Assembly: GCF_008802355.1 (NCBI RefSeq)
Contig: NZ_VZRA01000001.1
Span: 1,544,525-1,608,524, forward strand
Source of the DNA: Oryzomonas sagensis
GTDB lineage: Bacteria > Desulfobacterota > Desulfuromonadia > Geobacterales > Pseudopelobacteraceae
DNA: 64,000 nucleotides
Direction: 5' to 3'
Below the pieces are notes generated by a model that did not search any database, was not told where the DNA came from, and saw only the letters and a list, made by a program, of their open reading frames with translations. Below are positions 25,156 through 35,473 of this stretch, in pieces. The translations under genes were made by a program, and so were the position numbers. Position 1 is the first letter of the stretch. Each line of letters begins with the position of its first letter.

Positions 25156-25725
25156 CTACGGCTTCAGCCTGTCCAGCGCCAGATTCAGCATGAGCACATT
25201 CACCCGGGGTTCCCCCAAAAAGCCCATTTGGCGGCCTTCGACACTCCGGGACAGGAGCGCGGCCACCGCTCCCTCGTCCAAGCGGCGGGCCGTGGCGATT
25301 CGGGGAATCTGGAGCCGCGCGGCGGCCGGCGTAATGTGGGGATCGAGCCCGCTGGCCGAAGCCAGCGCCAAGTCGGCGGGAATCGGGCCGGTCACCCCCG
25401 TCGTGCGCAACGACGCCACCCGGTCCCCGACCGTTTTGATGAAGTCGGGGTTGGTCGGCCCGGCATTGGAACCGCCCGATGCCATGGGGTTGTAAGCGAA
25501 ATCGGTGGTGGCCGAAGGACGCGGCCAGAAGTACTGCGGAGCGGAGAAGGGCTGCCCGATCAGGGCGGAGCCGGCCTCCTTGCCGTCTGCGCCGGTTATG
25601 AAGCTCCCCGCGGCCTGCCGGGGGAAGACGGCAGAGGCAACTCCGGTAACGACGGCCGGATAGGCGCCGCCGCAGATGATGGTGAATACGAGGAACATAA
25701 GGATTGCCGAGCGCAGGTCGTTCAT
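25156..25725 (-). CDS. kdpC: Potassium-transporting ATPase subunit KdpC
   Basis: 189 aa, ATG after AGGAG. One N-terminal membrane helix (about 7-28, with the family block CGGAYPAVVTG) anchors a periplasmic domain containing FWPRPSATTDFAYN and the C-terminal VNVLMLNLALD block typical of KdpC. KdpC stabilises the KdpFABC high-affinity K+ pump. It is the last gene of the kdpA-kdpB-kdpC operon, 24 bp after kdpB, and is followed by a terminator. Confidence 0.97.
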   Translation of the reverse strand: MNDLRSAILMFLVFTIICGGAYPAVVTGVASAVFPRQAAGSFITGADGKEAGSALIGQPFSAPQYFWPRPSATTDFAYNPMASGGSNAGPTNPDFIKTVGDRVASLRTTGVTGPIPADLALASASGLDPHITPAAARLQIPRIATARRLDEGAVAALLSRSVEGRQMGFLGEPRVNVLMLNLALDRLKP

Positions 25726-25749
25726 GTCGTTCTCTCCTGTGAGTAAGTG

Positions 25750-27819
25750 TTACGCCAACAGCCCCACCACCAGATCGATGGCCTTGATGCCGACAAAGGG
25801 GGCAATGATGCCTCCAACCCCATAGATGAGCAGGTTATGGATCAGGAGCCTTTCGGCGGGCATGGGGCGGAACCTGGTTCCCTTCAGGGCCAGCGGCACC
25901 AGCATCGGGATGATGATGGCGTTGAAGATCACCGCCGACAGGATGGCGCTGTAGGGGCTGGCCAGATGCATCACGTTGAGCACCCCCAGTTGGGGATAGA
26001 TGGAGAGCAGCGCCGCCGGGATGATGGCGAAGTATTTGGCGATGTCGTTGGAGATGCTGAAGGTGGTCAGGTTGCCGCGGGTCATGAGGATCTGTTTGCC
26101 CACCTCGACGATGTCCAGCAATTTCGTGGGGTTGCTGTCCAGGTCGATGATGTTGGCCGCCTCACGGGCCGGTTGGGTCCCGGTGTTCATGGCCACGGCC
26201 ACGTCGGCCTGGGCCAGCGCCGGGGCGTCGTTGGTGCCGTCGCCGGTCATGGCTACCATGAACCCCTGCTCCTGATACTCCCGGATCAGCCGCAGTTTGT
26301 CCTCGGGCTTGGCCTGGGCCAGGAAATCGTCCACCTGGGCCTCGGCGGCAATGGCGGCGGCGGTGAGCGGATTGTCGCCGGTGATCATGACGGTCTTGAT
26401 CCCCATGCTGCGCAGTTGCAGGAAGCGCTCCTGGATGCCTCCCTTGACGATGTCTTTCAGGTTGACCACGCCGAAGATCTCCTCATTGCGGCTGACCACC
26501 AGCGGGGTCGCGCCGCCGCGGGCGATCCGGTCCACGGTCTCGCCCAGGTCGCCGGGCACGGACGTGGCTCCCAGGCTTCTGACGAAAGCCACCGCCGAGT
26601 CGGCGGCGCCCTTGCGGTACTGTATGCCGTCGGCGTTGATCCCCGAAAGGCGGGTGTCGGCGCTGAAAACGATGGCCTCGGACCCTGCGGGCGGCGCATC
26701 CCTGGTGAAACCGTACTTTTGCCGGACAAGGGCCACGATGCTGCGCCCTTCCGGGGTCTCGTCGCTCAGCGATGCCATGAGCGCCGCCTCGGCCACCTCC
26801 TGCTCGCTGTGGCCCCCCAGTGGGACACAGGCCACCGCCTCCCGGTTGCCGAGGGTGATGGTGCCGGTCTTGTCCAGGAGCAGCACATTTACGTCGCCGG
26901 CCGCCTCGATGGCCCGCCCCGACAGGGCGATGACATTTTTCTGGAAGAGGCGGTCCATGCCGGCGATGCCGATGGCCGGCAGGAGCGCCGCGATGGTGGT
27001 AGGGGCCAGGCAGACGAAGAGCGCCACCAGGATGGTCAGCGAAACCGGCGTTCCGTGGCCGGCCGCCTTGACGCTGTAGATGGAGAGCGGGCTCATGTTG
27101 GCGCAGACCAGCAGGAACACCAGGGTCAAGGCGATCAGCAAGACCTCCAGGGCAATCTCGTTGGGGGTCTTGCGCCGCTTTGCGCCCTCGATCAGGCAGA
27201 TCATGCGGTCCAGGAAGGTTTCGCCCGGATTGGCGGTGATCCGCACGATGATGGCGTTGGCGATGACCGTGGTGCCGCCGGTGACGGCGCTGCGGTCGCC
27301 GCCCGACTCCCGGATCACCGGGGCGGATTCGCCGGTGACGGCCGATTCGTTCACCAGCGCTGCGCCGGCCACCACGTCGCCATCGCCGGCGATCATGTCG
27401 TTCGCCTCCACCAGGATGTAATCACCCTTGCGGAGTTGGCTGGCGGCCACGGCCGTCGAGGTGCCGCCGAATTCGGGCCCGGCAAGGAGCTTGGCCGTTA
27501 TGTCGGTCCGCGCCTTGCGCAGGGAGGCGGCCCGCGCCTTGCCGCGCCCTTCGGCCAGGGCCTCGGCATAGGTCGAGAAGATCACCGTCAACCAGAGCCA
27601 CACCGACACGGCGCCGGTGAACCAGGCCGGTTCCCTGTTGCTGCCGGTGAGCGACATGACAAAGGTGATCAGGGTTATGGCGCTGGCGATCTCCACGCAG
27701 AGCATGACCGGATTGCGCCACAGGGAGCGGGGATCGAGTTTTTTCAGGGAGTCGGCCAGGGCTCCCCCTATGAGTTCTCTATCGAAAGCCGATTGGGGTT
27801 GTTGTGTGTGCTTCGCCAT
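25750..27819 (-). CDS. kdpB: Potassium-transporting P-type ATPase subunit KdpB
   Basis: 689 aa, the normal family length. It is a P-type ATPase: actuator loop TGES at 162-165, phosphorylation motif DKTGT with Asp316, later [10 protein letters not shown] and a hinge motif [12 protein letters not shown]. KdpB hydrolyses ATP and drives K+ uptake through KdpA. It lies 7 bp after kdpA. No kdpD or kdpE gene is in the window, so regulation of the operon cannot be judged here. Confidence 0.97.
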   Translation of the reverse strand: MAKHTQQPQSAFDRELIGGALADSLKKLDPRSLWRNPVMLCVEIASAITLITFVMSLTGSNREPAWFTGAVSVWLWLTVIFSTYAEALAEGRGKARAASLRKARTDITAKLLAGPEFGGTSTAVAASQLRKGDYILVEANDMIAGDGDVVAGAALVNESAVTGESAPVIRESGGDRSAVTGGTTVIANAIIVRITANPGETFLDRMICLIEGAKRRKTPNEIALEVLLIALTLVFLLVCANMSPLSIYSVKAAGHGTPVSLTILVALFVCLAPTTIAALLPAIGIAGMDRLFQKNVIALSGRAIEAAGDVNVLLLDKTGTITLGNREAVACVPLGGHSEQEVAEAALMASLSDETPEGRSIVALVRQKYGFTRDAPPAGSEAIVFSADTRLSGINADGIQYRKGAADSAVAFVRSLGATSVPGDLGETVDRIARGGATPLVVSRNEEIFGVVNLKDIVKGGIQERFLQLRSMGIKTVMITGDNPLTAAAIAAEAQVDDFLAQAKPEDKLRLIREYQEQGFMVAMTGDGTNDAPALAQADVAVAMNTGTQPAREAANIIDLDSNPTKLLDIVEVGKQILMTRGNLTTFSISNDIAKYFAIIPAALLSIYPQLGVLNVMHLASPYSAILSAVIFNAIIIPMLVPLALKGTRFRPMPAERLLIHNLLIYGVGGIIAPFVGIKAIDLVVGLLA

Positions 27820-27826
27820 GGCCTCG

Positions 27827-29608
27827 TTACCTCCCCGGCATGGTCAGATGTTCGACGATGGGCCCCATGGCCAGGGCCGGAAAGAAGGTCAACGCCCCCA
27901 CAATCAGGATGACCAGCGACAGCCAGAGGGCGAAGGGCACCTTGTCGGTCGGCAGGGTGCCCAGGCTGGGAGGGATATACTTCTTCTCCGCCAGGGAGCC
28001 GGCCATGGCCAGCACGGCGATGGCCGGGACGTAGCGTCCCGCAATCATGGCCAGGGAGCCGGCCAGGTTGTAGAAATTGACGTTGGCGTTCAGCCCGGCA
28101 AATGCGCTGCCGTTGTTGTTGGCCATGGAGGCAAAGGCATAGATCACCTCGGAGAGGCCGTGGGCGCCGGGGTTGGCCATGGAGGCCACGGCCGCCGGGA
28201 CGAGGAAAGCGATGCCCGAGAGGACGAGGACCATGATCCCGGCCGTCAGGATAGTGATGATCGACATCCACATCTCCCGCACTTCGATCTTCTTGCCCAG
28301 ATATTCGGGCGTCCGGCCGATCATCAAGCCGGACACGAAGACCGCAATGACGGCAAAGGCCAGCATGGTGTAGAGTCCGGAACCGACCCCGCCAAAGACG
28401 ATCTCGCCCAAGAGGATCAGGCCCAGGGGCACCATGCCCCCCATGGGGGTGAGGGAGTCGTGCATGGCCGCGACGGCGCCGCAGGAGGTGCCGGTGGCGG
28501 CCACCTCGAACAGGCTGGTGCCCGCCAGGCCGAAGCGCACCTCCTTGCCCTCAAGGTTGGCCCCCTGGACGCCGAGGTTTGCCACGAGCGGGTTCCCGCT
28601 GCTCTCCACGCCCTGCAGGACCCCGAAGGAGATGATCAGGAGCGCCAGCATCACCCCCAGGAGCGTCCACCCTTGTCGGGTATTGCCCACCATGACGCCG
28701 AAGGTGTAGGTGAGGGCGCCGGGGATCAGCAGGATCAGGAGGATCTCCACGTAATGGGAGAGGGGGGTCGGATTTTCAAAGGGGTGGGCCGAGTTGGCGT
28801 TGAAGAAACCGCCGCCGTTGGTCCCCAACTCCTTGATGACCTCCTGGGAGGCCACCGGTCCCATGGGGATGGTGACCTCCTTCGCCGTTACGCTCTCGGT
28901 GACCGTATTGCCCTTGGCATCCTTGAGCGGGTTTCCCTTGTCGTCCAGCTTTGGCTTGTCGTAGGTCACCGCCTGTAGGAGCGGTACGGTCCGGTAGGCG
29001 GAGAAGTTCTGGATCACCCCCTGGGAGACCAGGAAGATGGCGCCGAGCAGCGACAAGGGGAGCAGGATGTAGAGGGTGCCGCGAGTCATATCGACCCAGA
29101 AGTTGCCCAGCAAGGAGGTCCTGCGCCGGGCAAAGCCGCGGATCAGGGCGATCACGACGGCCATGCCGGTGGCGGCGGAGACGAAGTTGTGCACCGTCAG
29201 CCCGACCATCTGGGTAAAGTAGCTGGCTGCCGACTCGCCGCTGTAGGCCTGCCAGTTGGTGTTGGTGACGAAGCTTACGGCGGTGTTGAGCGCCAACTGC
29301 CAGGTAAAGGCGGGGAATTTCTGCGGGTTGAGGGGCAGCAGCTGCTGCGTCAGCAGCATGACGAAGAGCGCCGCGAAGAGTACCAGGTTGAAGAGGACCA
29401 TGGCCCCGGCGTAGCGCCGCCAATCCATCTCCTCGTCCTTCTTTACCCCGCAGATGCGGTACAGCAGGTTTTCGCAGGGAGCGAGGAGGGGCGACAGGAA
29501 GGTTCGCTCCCCTTGGTAAACGTGTGCCATGAAACTGCCCAGGGGCTTGATGAGCGCCAGGAGGACGATAAAGAAGCAGATGATTTGCAGCCAATCATAG
29601 GATTTCAT
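27827..29608 (-). CDS. kdpA: Potassium-transporting ATPase subunit KdpA
   Basis: 593 aa, slightly longer than the usual 557. The ATG at 29608 follows GGAGAAACC and begins the first membrane helix; the frame stays open upstream without family similarity. About ten membrane helices and selectivity-loop regions are visible, for example [14 protein letters not shown] near residue 115 and [19 protein letters not shown] near 270. KdpA is the ion-selecting channel-like subunit. No separate kdpF was found upstream. Confidence 0.96.
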   Translation of the reverse strand: MKSYDWLQIICFFIVLLALIKPLGSFMAHVYQGERTFLSPLLAPCENLLYRICGVKKDEEMDWRRYAGAMVLFNLVLFAALFVMLLTQQLLPLNPQKFPAFTWQLALNTAVSFVTNTNWQAYSGESAASYFTQMVGLTVHNFVSAATGMAVVIALIRGFARRRTSLLGNFWVDMTRGTLYILLPLSLLGAIFLVSQGVIQNFSAYRTVPLLQAVTYDKPKLDDKGNPLKDAKGNTVTESVTAKEVTIPMGPVASQEVIKELGTNGGGFFNANSAHPFENPTPLSHYVEILLILLIPGALTYTFGVMVGNTRQGWTLLGVMLALLIISFGVLQGVESSGNPLVANLGVQGANLEGKEVRFGLAGTSLFEVAATGTSCGAVAAMHDSLTPMGGMVPLGLILLGEIVFGGVGSGLYTMLAFAVIAVFVSGLMIGRTPEYLGKKIEVREMWMSIITILTAGIMVLVLSGIAFLVPAAVASMANPGAHGLSEVIYAFASMANNNGSAFAGLNANVNFYNLAGSLAMIAGRYVPAIAVLAMAGSLAEKKYIPPSLGTLPTDKVPFALWLSLVILIVGALTFFPALAMGPIVEHLTMPGR

Positions 29609-29935
29609 GACGGTTTCTCCGCTGTGTGAGTATCGGGCTGTGCGACTGTCACGTTTTGTGGAAAGTGTACCATGTATCCGGCTCCTTTTCTGGCGGGCCA
29701 CCTTGGGCGTGCTGTATCCTTCACCGTTACGATAGGACGTAACGGGTAAAGAGGGTGTGAAAATGCGGGGGGAAAGCGTCAAGAAAAGGTCAATGCCACT
29801 GATGGGGACGTTAACGGTATGTACCGGCAGGGAGTTGCATAAATAGTGGGGGACGAAATAGAAAGAGGGTCGGCACCGACGTGCTAACCCTCTCTCAAGG
29901 TTGGGGTATGGGCCATCGGGCCGGCTCTCCGCCCG
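29609..29935. other. Intergenic region upstream of kdpA
   Basis: 327 bp without a convincing gene. It holds an 8-bp palindrome (CCGTTACG / CGTAACGG, arms at 29724-29731 and 29738-29745), which could be an operator for kdp, and the terminator of the sulfur cluster at 29864. I could not pick a clear promoter or a c-di-AMP riboswitch core. Confidence 0.5.
29864..29893 (-). terminator. Terminator after larE
   Basis: Outer 7-bp stem (AGAGGGT / ACCCTCT) enclosing a second small stem (GTCGG / CCGAC), followed on the - strand by TTTCTATTTC, 43 bp after the larE stop. Confidence 0.7.
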
Positions 29936-30754
29936 TCACGGAGCCCCGGCGATCCCCTCGTTCATGGACCCGGTGCGGTACCCCTGAAGATCAACTGCGA
30001 CATAGGTGAAACCCGCCGCCCTGACACGACGGCCGACCTCGTCCCGCAACGGCCCGACCGCTTGGGCAAACTCCTCCTGCCCCAGCTCGACCCGCGCCAC
30101 GCTGTCGTGGTAGCGGACGCGCAGGACGCGGAACCCCAGTTCCCGGAGGGATTCCTCGGCCTGCCCTACCTTGCGGACCCGCTCCGCGGTGATGGCGGTG
30201 CCGTAGGGAAAGCGGCTGGAGAGGCAGGCAAAGGCCGGCTTGTCCCAGGTGGGAAGGTCCATGGCTTGGGAGAGTTGGCGGATATCCTCCTTGGTGAATC
30301 CCGCCTCCTCCAGGGGGCTGCGCACTCCGATCTCCGCCGCTGCCTGGCGGCCGGGACGGTGATCGCCCCGGTCATCCACGTTGGTGCCGTCCAGCACATG
30401 GGGGAGTCCCTCCTGGTCGGCGATGGCGCGCAGCTTGCCGAACAGTTCGTGCTTGCAGTAGTAGCAACGGTTGGGCGGGTTGTCCTGGAACTCGGGGATA
30501 TCCAGCTCCTCGGACACGACCAGCCGGTGACGGCCGCCGATACGCTTGGCCAGCGCCTCGGCTTCCCGCCGCTCCCGTTCGGGATAGGTCTCGGAGGTGG
30601 CGGTGACCGCCAGGGCGCGCGGCCCCAGCACTTCCGCCGCCAGTGCAAACAGGAGGGTGGAATCCACCCCGCCGGAGAAGCCGATCACGCACCCCCCCAT
30701 TTCGGCGAGAATGGCCTTGAGTTCAGCGGTTTTGTTCAGTAGTGCCTGATCCAT
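29936..30754 (-). CDS. larE: LarE-type ATP-dependent sulfur transferase
   Basis: 272 aa. The ATG at 30754 precedes a PP-loop SGGVDST at 27-33. Cysteines C97 and C100 (NRCYYCKHELF) and C177 (FACLSSRFPYGT) are the three-cysteine set. In single-Cys LarE the equivalent of C177 is sacrificed as sulfur donor, whereas three-Cys forms can hold an Fe-S cluster. LarE makes the pyridinium thio-groups of the nickel-pincer cofactor. Neither larB nor larC is adjacent; instead it ends the sulfate-assimilation cluster, 80 bp after cysN. Its true acceptor here is therefore open. Confidence 0.88.
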   Translation of the reverse strand: MDQALLNKTAELKAILAEMGGCVIGFSGGVDSTLLFALAAEVLGPRALAVTATSETYPERERREAEALAKRIGGRHRLVVSEELDIPEFQDNPPNRCYYCKHELFGKLRAIADQEGLPHVLDGTNVDDRGDHRPGRQAAAEIGVRSPLEEAGFTKEDIRQLSQAMDLPTWDKPAFACLSSRFPYGTAITAERVRKVGQAEESLRELGFRVLRVRYHDSVARVELGQEEFAQAVGPLRDEVGRRVRAAGFTYVAVDLQGYRTGSMNEGIAGAP

Positions 30755-30834
30755 GGGTGGTGCAAATCCTTTCAGACAAGCTTGATACTTCTTTGCAAAT
30801 TTTACCGGAATCCGGCGGATACTCATAGCGAAAA

Positions 30835-32514
30835 CTAGAGGCCGGTATCGGCTCCCCCATCCAGGGGCACCGTAATGGCCGGACCGCTGAAAAGGATCAG
30901 GTTTACCCGGTCGCCAGCCCGGCTGAAGGTGCACTGGAGGCTGTGCTCGTAGGCTAAAAGGGCCACCGGCGGGAGTTGCTCGGGGCTGCGCAGACGGAAG
31001 AGCACCCGGTTCCCCTGCGCCAGGGCGTCGAGAAAGGCCGGGCTAACTGCGAATTCGATCTGCCCCGGTTCCTCCGTGAGATCCACCAGGTTCCCCTCGT
31101 CGCCGTTTATGAAATGGCTCCCCAGGTCGATCCGCCGGGTGGCGGCGTTACTTGCGGCCGTCGGTGCCGGGATACCCCCCGCCACCAATTCCTGGGGTTG
31201 CAGGATCTCAGGCGCCGCAGCGATAACCATCCCTGCCGCCACGGTGGCGTTGGTGTAGCGGTCGATAACGATAAAGTTGCCGGTTGCACGGTTCAGGCGG
31301 TAGGGATCGAAGGCCGCCGGGCGGTCCAGTTCCAGGAGCCCGACGCCGATCTCGTTGAGCCGGAGCGTCGGCGCCTGCTTCTGTTCCAGGGTATTGACAT
31401 CCACCACGTGCCGCAGCGTCGTGACACGGCCGGGGATCACGGCGCAGGCGGTCTTGATCAGGTAGCTCTGCCCCGGATGCAACTGCTCGTCGTGGAGCCA
31501 GACCAGATGCGCCTCCAGGAAACGGGTCTGGAGCGGCGGGGCATCGGGAACGGACAAGGTGTCCCCCCGGCTGATATCGATCTCATCCGCCAGGGTCAGG
31601 GTCACCGCCTGACCGGCGGTCGCCTCGGGCAGGTCGCCATCCATGGTGACGATCCGGGCCACCCGGCTGGTGCGTCCCGACGAGGCGACCCGCACCTCGT
31701 CACCCGGACGAACGGTACCGGCGGCAATGGTGCCGCAGAAGCCGCGGAAATCCAGATTTGGGCGGTTCACCCACTGGACCGGCAGCCGGAAGGGCTTTTC
31801 CACGTTCTCGCCCTCAACCTGGACGGTTTCCAGGTAGTTCATCAGGGTAGGCCCCTGATACCAGGGGGTGTTGACGCTCGCTTCGATGATATTGTCCCCG
31901 TTCAGGGCGGAGATGGGGATGGCCGTTATGGAGTCGAAACCGAGCGGGGCGGCGAACTGCCGGTAGTCGCTCAGGATGGTAGCAAAACGCTGCTGGTCGA
32001 AATCGATCAGGTCCATCTTGTTCACCGCTAGGACGATATGGCGGATACCCACCAGGGAAACCAGGTAGCTGTGGCGCCGGGTCTGGGTAAGGAGGCCCTT
32101 GCGGGCATCCACCAGGATCACCGCCACCTGGGCGGTGGAGGCGCCGGTGACCATGTTGCGGGTATACTGCTCGTGGCCGGGGGTATCGGCGACGATGAAC
32201 TTGCGCCGATCGGTGGAGAAGTACCGGTAGGCCACGTCAATGGTAATCCCCTGTTCCCGCTCCGCCTGCAAACCGTCCAGCAGCAGGGCGTAGTCGATGG
32301 CGCCCCCCTGGGTGCCGACCTTTTTGCTGTCCACCTCCAGGGCCGCCAGCTGGTCCTCGAACACCATCTTGGAATCCCACAGGAGGCGCCCGATGAGGGT
32401 GCTCTTGCCGTCATCCACGCTGCCGCAGGTGATGAACCGCAGCAGGGATTTTTCTTCCTGGCTCTTGAGGTAGGCGAGGATATCTTTTTCGATCAACTCC
32501 GATTGGTGTGCCAT
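30835..32514 (-). CDS. cysN: Sulfate adenylyltransferase subunit 1, CysN, with extra C-terminal region
   Basis: 559 aa. It is an EF-Tu-like GTPase: P-loop GSVDDGKST near 31-39, [22 protein letters not shown] near 110, NKMD near 165. With CysD it makes APS from sulfate and ATP, with GTP hydrolysis pulling the reaction. It is about 85 residues longer than E. coli CysN; the extra segment (about 450-559) has no Walker A motif, so it is not the APS kinase of CysNC fusions. Its start overlaps the cysD stop by 1 bp. No cysC is needed because the reductase at 34752 looks APS-type. Confidence 0.94.
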   Translation of the reverse strand: MAHQSELIEKDILAYLKSQEEKSLLRFITCGSVDDGKSTLIGRLLWDSKMVFEDQLAALEVDSKKVGTQGGAIDYALLLDGLQAEREQGITIDVAYRYFSTDRRKFIVADTPGHEQYTRNMVTGASTAQVAVILVDARKGLLTQTRRHSYLVSLVGIRHIVLAVNKMDLIDFDQQRFATILSDYRQFAAPLGFDSITAIPISALNGDNIIEASVNTPWYQGPTLMNYLETVQVEGENVEKPFRLPVQWVNRPNLDFRGFCGTIAAGTVRPGDEVRVASSGRTSRVARIVTMDGDLPEATAGQAVTLTLADEIDISRGDTLSVPDAPPLQTRFLEAHLVWLHDEQLHPGQSYLIKTACAVIPGRVTTLRHVVDVNTLEQKQAPTLRLNEIGVGLLELDRPAAFDPYRLNRATGNFIVIDRYTNATVAAGMVIAAAPEILQPQELVAGGIPAPTAASNAATRRIDLGSHFINGDEGNLVDLTEEPGQIEFAVSPAFLDALAQGNRVLFRLRSPEQLPPVALLAYEHSLQCTFSRAGDRVNLILFSGPAITVPLDGGADTGL

Positions 32515-33419
32515 TAGAAATACCCCTCCTGTTTCTTCTTCTCCATAGACCCGGCCTGGTCATGGTCGATCAGGCGACCCTGGCGTTCCGAGGTACGGGT
32601 GAGCAACATCTCCTGGATGATTGCCGGCAGGGTGTCGGCGGTCGATTCCACGGCGCCGGTCAGGGGGTAGCATCCCAGGGTCCGGAAACGGACCGATTTG
32701 TGCTGCACGACTTCCCCCGGTTTGAGTTTCAAGCGGTCGTCATCCACCATGATGAGCATGCCGTCCCGCTCCACCACCGGTCTGACGGCGGCATAGTAGA
32801 GCGGGACGATCGGAATCTGTTCCAGGTGGATGTACTGCCAGACGTCCAGTTCGGTCCAGTTGGAGATGGGAAAGACGCGGATGCTCTCGCCCGGTTTGAC
32901 GCGGGTGTTGTACAGGTTCCACAACTCCGGGCGCTGATTCTTGGGGTCCCAGCGGTGGTTGGCGCTGCGGAAGGAAAAAATACGCTCCTTGGCCCGTGAT
33001 TTTTCCTCATCCCGGCGGGCGCCGCCAAAGGCAGCGTCGAACTTGTAGCGGTCCAGCGCCTGCTTCAGTCCCTCGGTCTTCATGACGTCGGTGTAGAGCG
33101 CCGAGCCGTGGGTAAAGGGGGTGACACCCCTGCGGACCCCCTCCTCATTCACATGTACGATCAATTCAAGGCCGCATTCGGCCGCCATGCGGTCCCGAAA
33201 CGTGATCATATCGCGGAACTTCCACGTGGTGTCCACGTGCAGGAGGGGAAACGGCGGCGGTGCCGGGTAAAAGGCCTTGCGGGCCAGGTGCAGCATGACC
33301 GCGGAATCCTTGCCGATGGAATAGAGCATCACCGGGTTGCCGAATTCGGCGACGACCTCGCGGATGATGTGGATGCTTTCGGCTTCGAGCTGCTGTAAAT
33401 GGGTCAAGTTTTTGCTCAT
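32514..33419 (-). CDS. cysD: Sulfate adenylyltransferase subunit 2, CysD
   Basis: 301 aa. It is a PP-loop ATP pyrophosphatase-like enzyme: [18 protein letters not shown] at about 33-50 is the nucleotide site, [11 protein letters not shown] near 85 and [20 protein letters not shown] near 150 are the CysD family blocks. It forms adenosine 5'-phosphosulfate together with CysN, which follows with a 1-bp overlap. The 237-bp gap upstream to mnmA contains a MITE-like repeat. Confidence 0.97.
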   Translation of the reverse strand: MSKNLTHLQQLEAESIHIIREVVAEFGNPVMLYSIGKDSAVMLHLARKAFYPAPPPFPLLHVDTTWKFRDMITFRDRMAAECGLELIVHVNEEGVRRGVTPFTHGSALYTDVMKTEGLKQALDRYKFDAAFGGARRDEEKSRAKERIFSFRSANHRWDPKNQRPELWNLYNTRVKPGESIRVFPISNWTELDVWQYIHLEQIPIVPLYYAAVRPVVERDGMLIMVDDDRLKLKPGEVVQHKSVRFRTLGCYPLTGAVESTADTLPAIIQEMLLTRTSERQGRLIDHDQAGSMEKKKQEGYF

Positions 33420-33439
33420 AATTTCTCCTTAATGTCCAG

Positions 33440-33634
33440 CGGATGCGGATTTTGCGTTAGAGCCGTGTATGTCCCCGGGATTCCCTGTACGACGTACGCC
33501 CCTCATCCTATCCTTCTCCCAGGGGGAGAAGGGATACCGTTACCCTCTCCCTCCGGGAGAGGGTGGCCAAAGGCCGGGTGAGGGCCTCCGCGGGGTTCCT
33601 CGACAGCCTTGCCCTGACGAAAAATCCGCATCCG
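33440..33634. repeat. MITE-like non-coding element with 14-bp terminal inverted repeats
   Basis: Ends are exact inverted copies: CGGATGCGGATTTT (33440-33453) and AAAATCCGCATCCG (33621-33634). Inside lie two hairpins, TTCTCCCAGGGGGAGAA near 33512 and CCCTCTCCCTCCGGGAGAGGG near 33543, then GGCCAAAGGCC, a set seen in dispersed intergenic repeats of many proteobacteria. The right end (CTCGACAGCCTTGCC..GACGAAAAA) recurs inverted at 35481-35508. No coding capacity. Confidence 0.65.
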
Positions 33635-33656
33635 ATAGGTTGAACCTTTTTTTGTT

Positions 33657-34736
33657 TCACTCTATCCAACCGCCCCCTAGGACCCGCTCCCCTCGCTCCC
33701 CGTCATAAAGCACCGCGGCCTGTCCCGGTGTCACGGAGGTCTGGAGCTCATCGAAGTGCACCTCGAAGCGGTTTTCCGCACGCAGGACCACCCGGCACGG
33801 TGCCGGTTTGTGGCGGTAGCGGATGCGGCAGGCGGCGCGGAACTCCGCCGTGGCCGGGGTGGTGTTCCAGCTGGCGCGGGCCGCGGTCAGGGACCGGGCC
33901 GCCAGCTCTTCGCGCTCGCCCACCACGACCCGATTCGTGTCCGTGTCGATGGCCCGCACGTGCAGCGGATGCCCCCAGGCGATCCCCAGCCCTTTGCGCT
34001 GTCCGACCGTGTAGCGGTGCACCCCGGCGTGGCGGCCGACGACGGTTCCGTCACCGGTCACGATATCACCCGGTTTCTGATCTACGCCATGGCTCTCCAG
34101 GAAGCTCACGTAGTCATTGTCGGGAATGAAGCAAATCTCCTGGCTCTCATGCTTGTGCGCCACCGGGAGGTTGAATTCGGCGGCGAGCTTCCTCACTGCG
34201 GTTTTTTCGAGCATGCCGACCGGAAACAGGACGTGCTGCAACTGTTCCCCGGTCAGGGTAAAGAGAAAGTAGGACTGGTCCTTGGCGGCGTCGAGACCGG
34301 TCAGTAGCCATTTTTTGCCCGCCCCATCCTCGGCAATACGTGCATAATGACCGGTCGCCAGCAGATCCGCCCCCATCTCGTGCGCCTTCTTCAGCAGCAG
34401 ATCGAATTTGATCAGGTCGTTGCAGCGTATGCAGGGATTGGGGGTGCGACCGGCCGCATATTCCCCGATGAAGTACTGGATGACCAGTTCCTTGAACTCA
34501 GCCCGCATGTCGACTACCTCGAAGGGGATGCCGAGCTTCTTGGCCACCCTGCCCGCATCCATGACATCATCGAGGGAACAGCAGGTCTTTATCCGGCTTC
34601 CCGGCTCCCTGGGGACCGGATCGTACAGCTGCAACGACACCCCGGTCACCTCGTAACCCTGCTCCTTCAGCAGGGCCGCGCTGACCGATGAATCGACGCC
34701 GCCGCTCATGGCTATCACGACATGTTTTTTGCTCAT
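33657..34736 (-). CDS. mnmA: tRNA-specific 2-thiouridylase MnmA (copy 2)
   Basis: 359 aa, ATG after GAGGTCAAC. PP-loop SGGVDSS at 11-17, KTCCSLDDVMDAGRVA at 50-65, catalytic Cys102 (RTPNPCIRC) and Cys202 (SQEICFIPD). All MnmA landmarks are intact, so both copies in the window are likely active. It lies 15 bp after cysH within the sulfate cluster, which suggests that tRNA thiolation is expressed with sulfur supply. Whether the copies differ in tRNA or sulfur donor cannot be told. Confidence 0.95.
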   Translation of the reverse strand: MSKKHVVIAMSGGVDSSVSAALLKEQGYEVTGVSLQLYDPVPREPGSRIKTCCSLDDVMDAGRVAKKLGIPFEVVDMRAEFKELVIQYFIGEYAAGRTPNPCIRCNDLIKFDLLLKKAHEMGADLLATGHYARIAEDGAGKKWLLTGLDAAKDQSYFLFTLTGEQLQHVLFPVGMLEKTAVRKLAAEFNLPVAHKHESQEICFIPDNDYVSFLESHGVDQKPGDIVTGDGTVVGRHAGVHRYTVGQRKGLGIAWGHPLHVRAIDTDTNRVVVGEREELAARSLTAARASWNTTPATAEFRAACRIRYRHKPAPCRVVLRAENRFEVHFDELQTSVTPGQAAVLYDGERGERVLGGGWIE

Positions 34737-34751
34737 GTTGACCTCATACCG

Positions 34752-35447
34752 TTATCGCCGGTGCAGCCCGCATTCCTTGTTCTCGGGATTCTCCCACCAC
34801 CACCTGCCGGCGCGGGCATCCTCGCCCGGTTGCACCGCCCTGGTGCAGGGGGCGCAGCCGATGGAACGGTACCCTTGGCTGTACAGGCGGTTTTTGGGCA
34901 ACCGGTGCTCGTCGGTATAGCTCGTGAGTTGCTCCTCGCTCCAGTCTATCAGCGGGTTGATCTTCAAGATGCCGCCGTTCAGTGAGTCCAATTCGACGGC
35001 CTTCAGATCACTTCGGGTGACACTCTGCTCGCGGCGCATGCCGGTCACCCAGCCTGCAAGCCCCGTGAGAGCCCGGGAGAGCGGCTCCACCTTGCGAATA
35101 TGGCAGCAGGCGTGGCGCTTGTCCAGGGATTCGCGGAAGGAGAAGAGCCCCTCGGCCCGTTCCAGTCGCTCAACCTCTTCGTGGCGGGGGAAAAACCACT
35201 CGATGTGCAGGTGGTAGCGTTCCACCAAGGCATCGGCCACCTCGTAGGTCTCTTCGTTCAGCCGCCCGGTGTCTAGGGCAAATACCCCCAGGGAAAGCCC
35301 CGCTTCATGGGCGATATTGATAATGGCCACATCCTCCAGGGAGAAGGAGCAGGCCAGGGATACCGGCCCTCCGGCGGCCTCGATGCCGGCGCGGAGAATC
35401 TCCGCCGGGGTGGCGTTTGCCGTTATTTCAGGAATGTTTGCACTCAT
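34752..35447 (-). CDS. cysH: Adenylyl-sulfate (APS/PAPS) reductase CysH, Fe-S type
   Basis: 231 aa. It is a PP-loop-like reductase with the active-site Cys226 in KECGLH and the [4Fe-4S] cysteine set C114-C115 (RHACCHIRK) and C198-C201 (GCAPCTR). The Fe-S cysteines mark the APS-reducing class, which uses APS directly and releases sulfite and AMP with thioredoxin as reductant. That agrees with the absence of an APS kinase in the cluster. The upstream gap to cysA holds a palindromic repeat element. Confidence 0.95.
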   Translation of the reverse strand: MSANIPEITANATPAEILRAGIEAAGGPVSLACSFSLEDVAIINIAHEAGLSLGVFALDTGRLNEETYEVADALVERYHLHIEWFFPRHEEVERLERAEGLFSFRESLDKRHACCHIRKVEPLSRALTGLAGWVTGMRREQSVTRSDLKAVELDSLNGGILKINPLIDWSEEQLTSYTDEHRLPKNRLYSQGYRSIGCAPCTRAVQPGEDARAGRWWWENPENKECGLHRR

Positions 35448-35473
35448 TAGTTGCCTTTCTCTTCCGGAATGCG

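Noticed and set aside
25747-27912. 721-codon open frame on the + strand opposite kdpB
   Set aside because: It is antisense to an unmistakable KdpB; its His/Gly/Asp/Gln-rich composition is typical of a GC-rich shadow frame.
30835-32514. CysNC fusion (APS kinase at the C-terminus of CysN)
   Set aside because: The C-terminal extension has no Walker A motif and the cluster has an Fe-S APS-type reductase.
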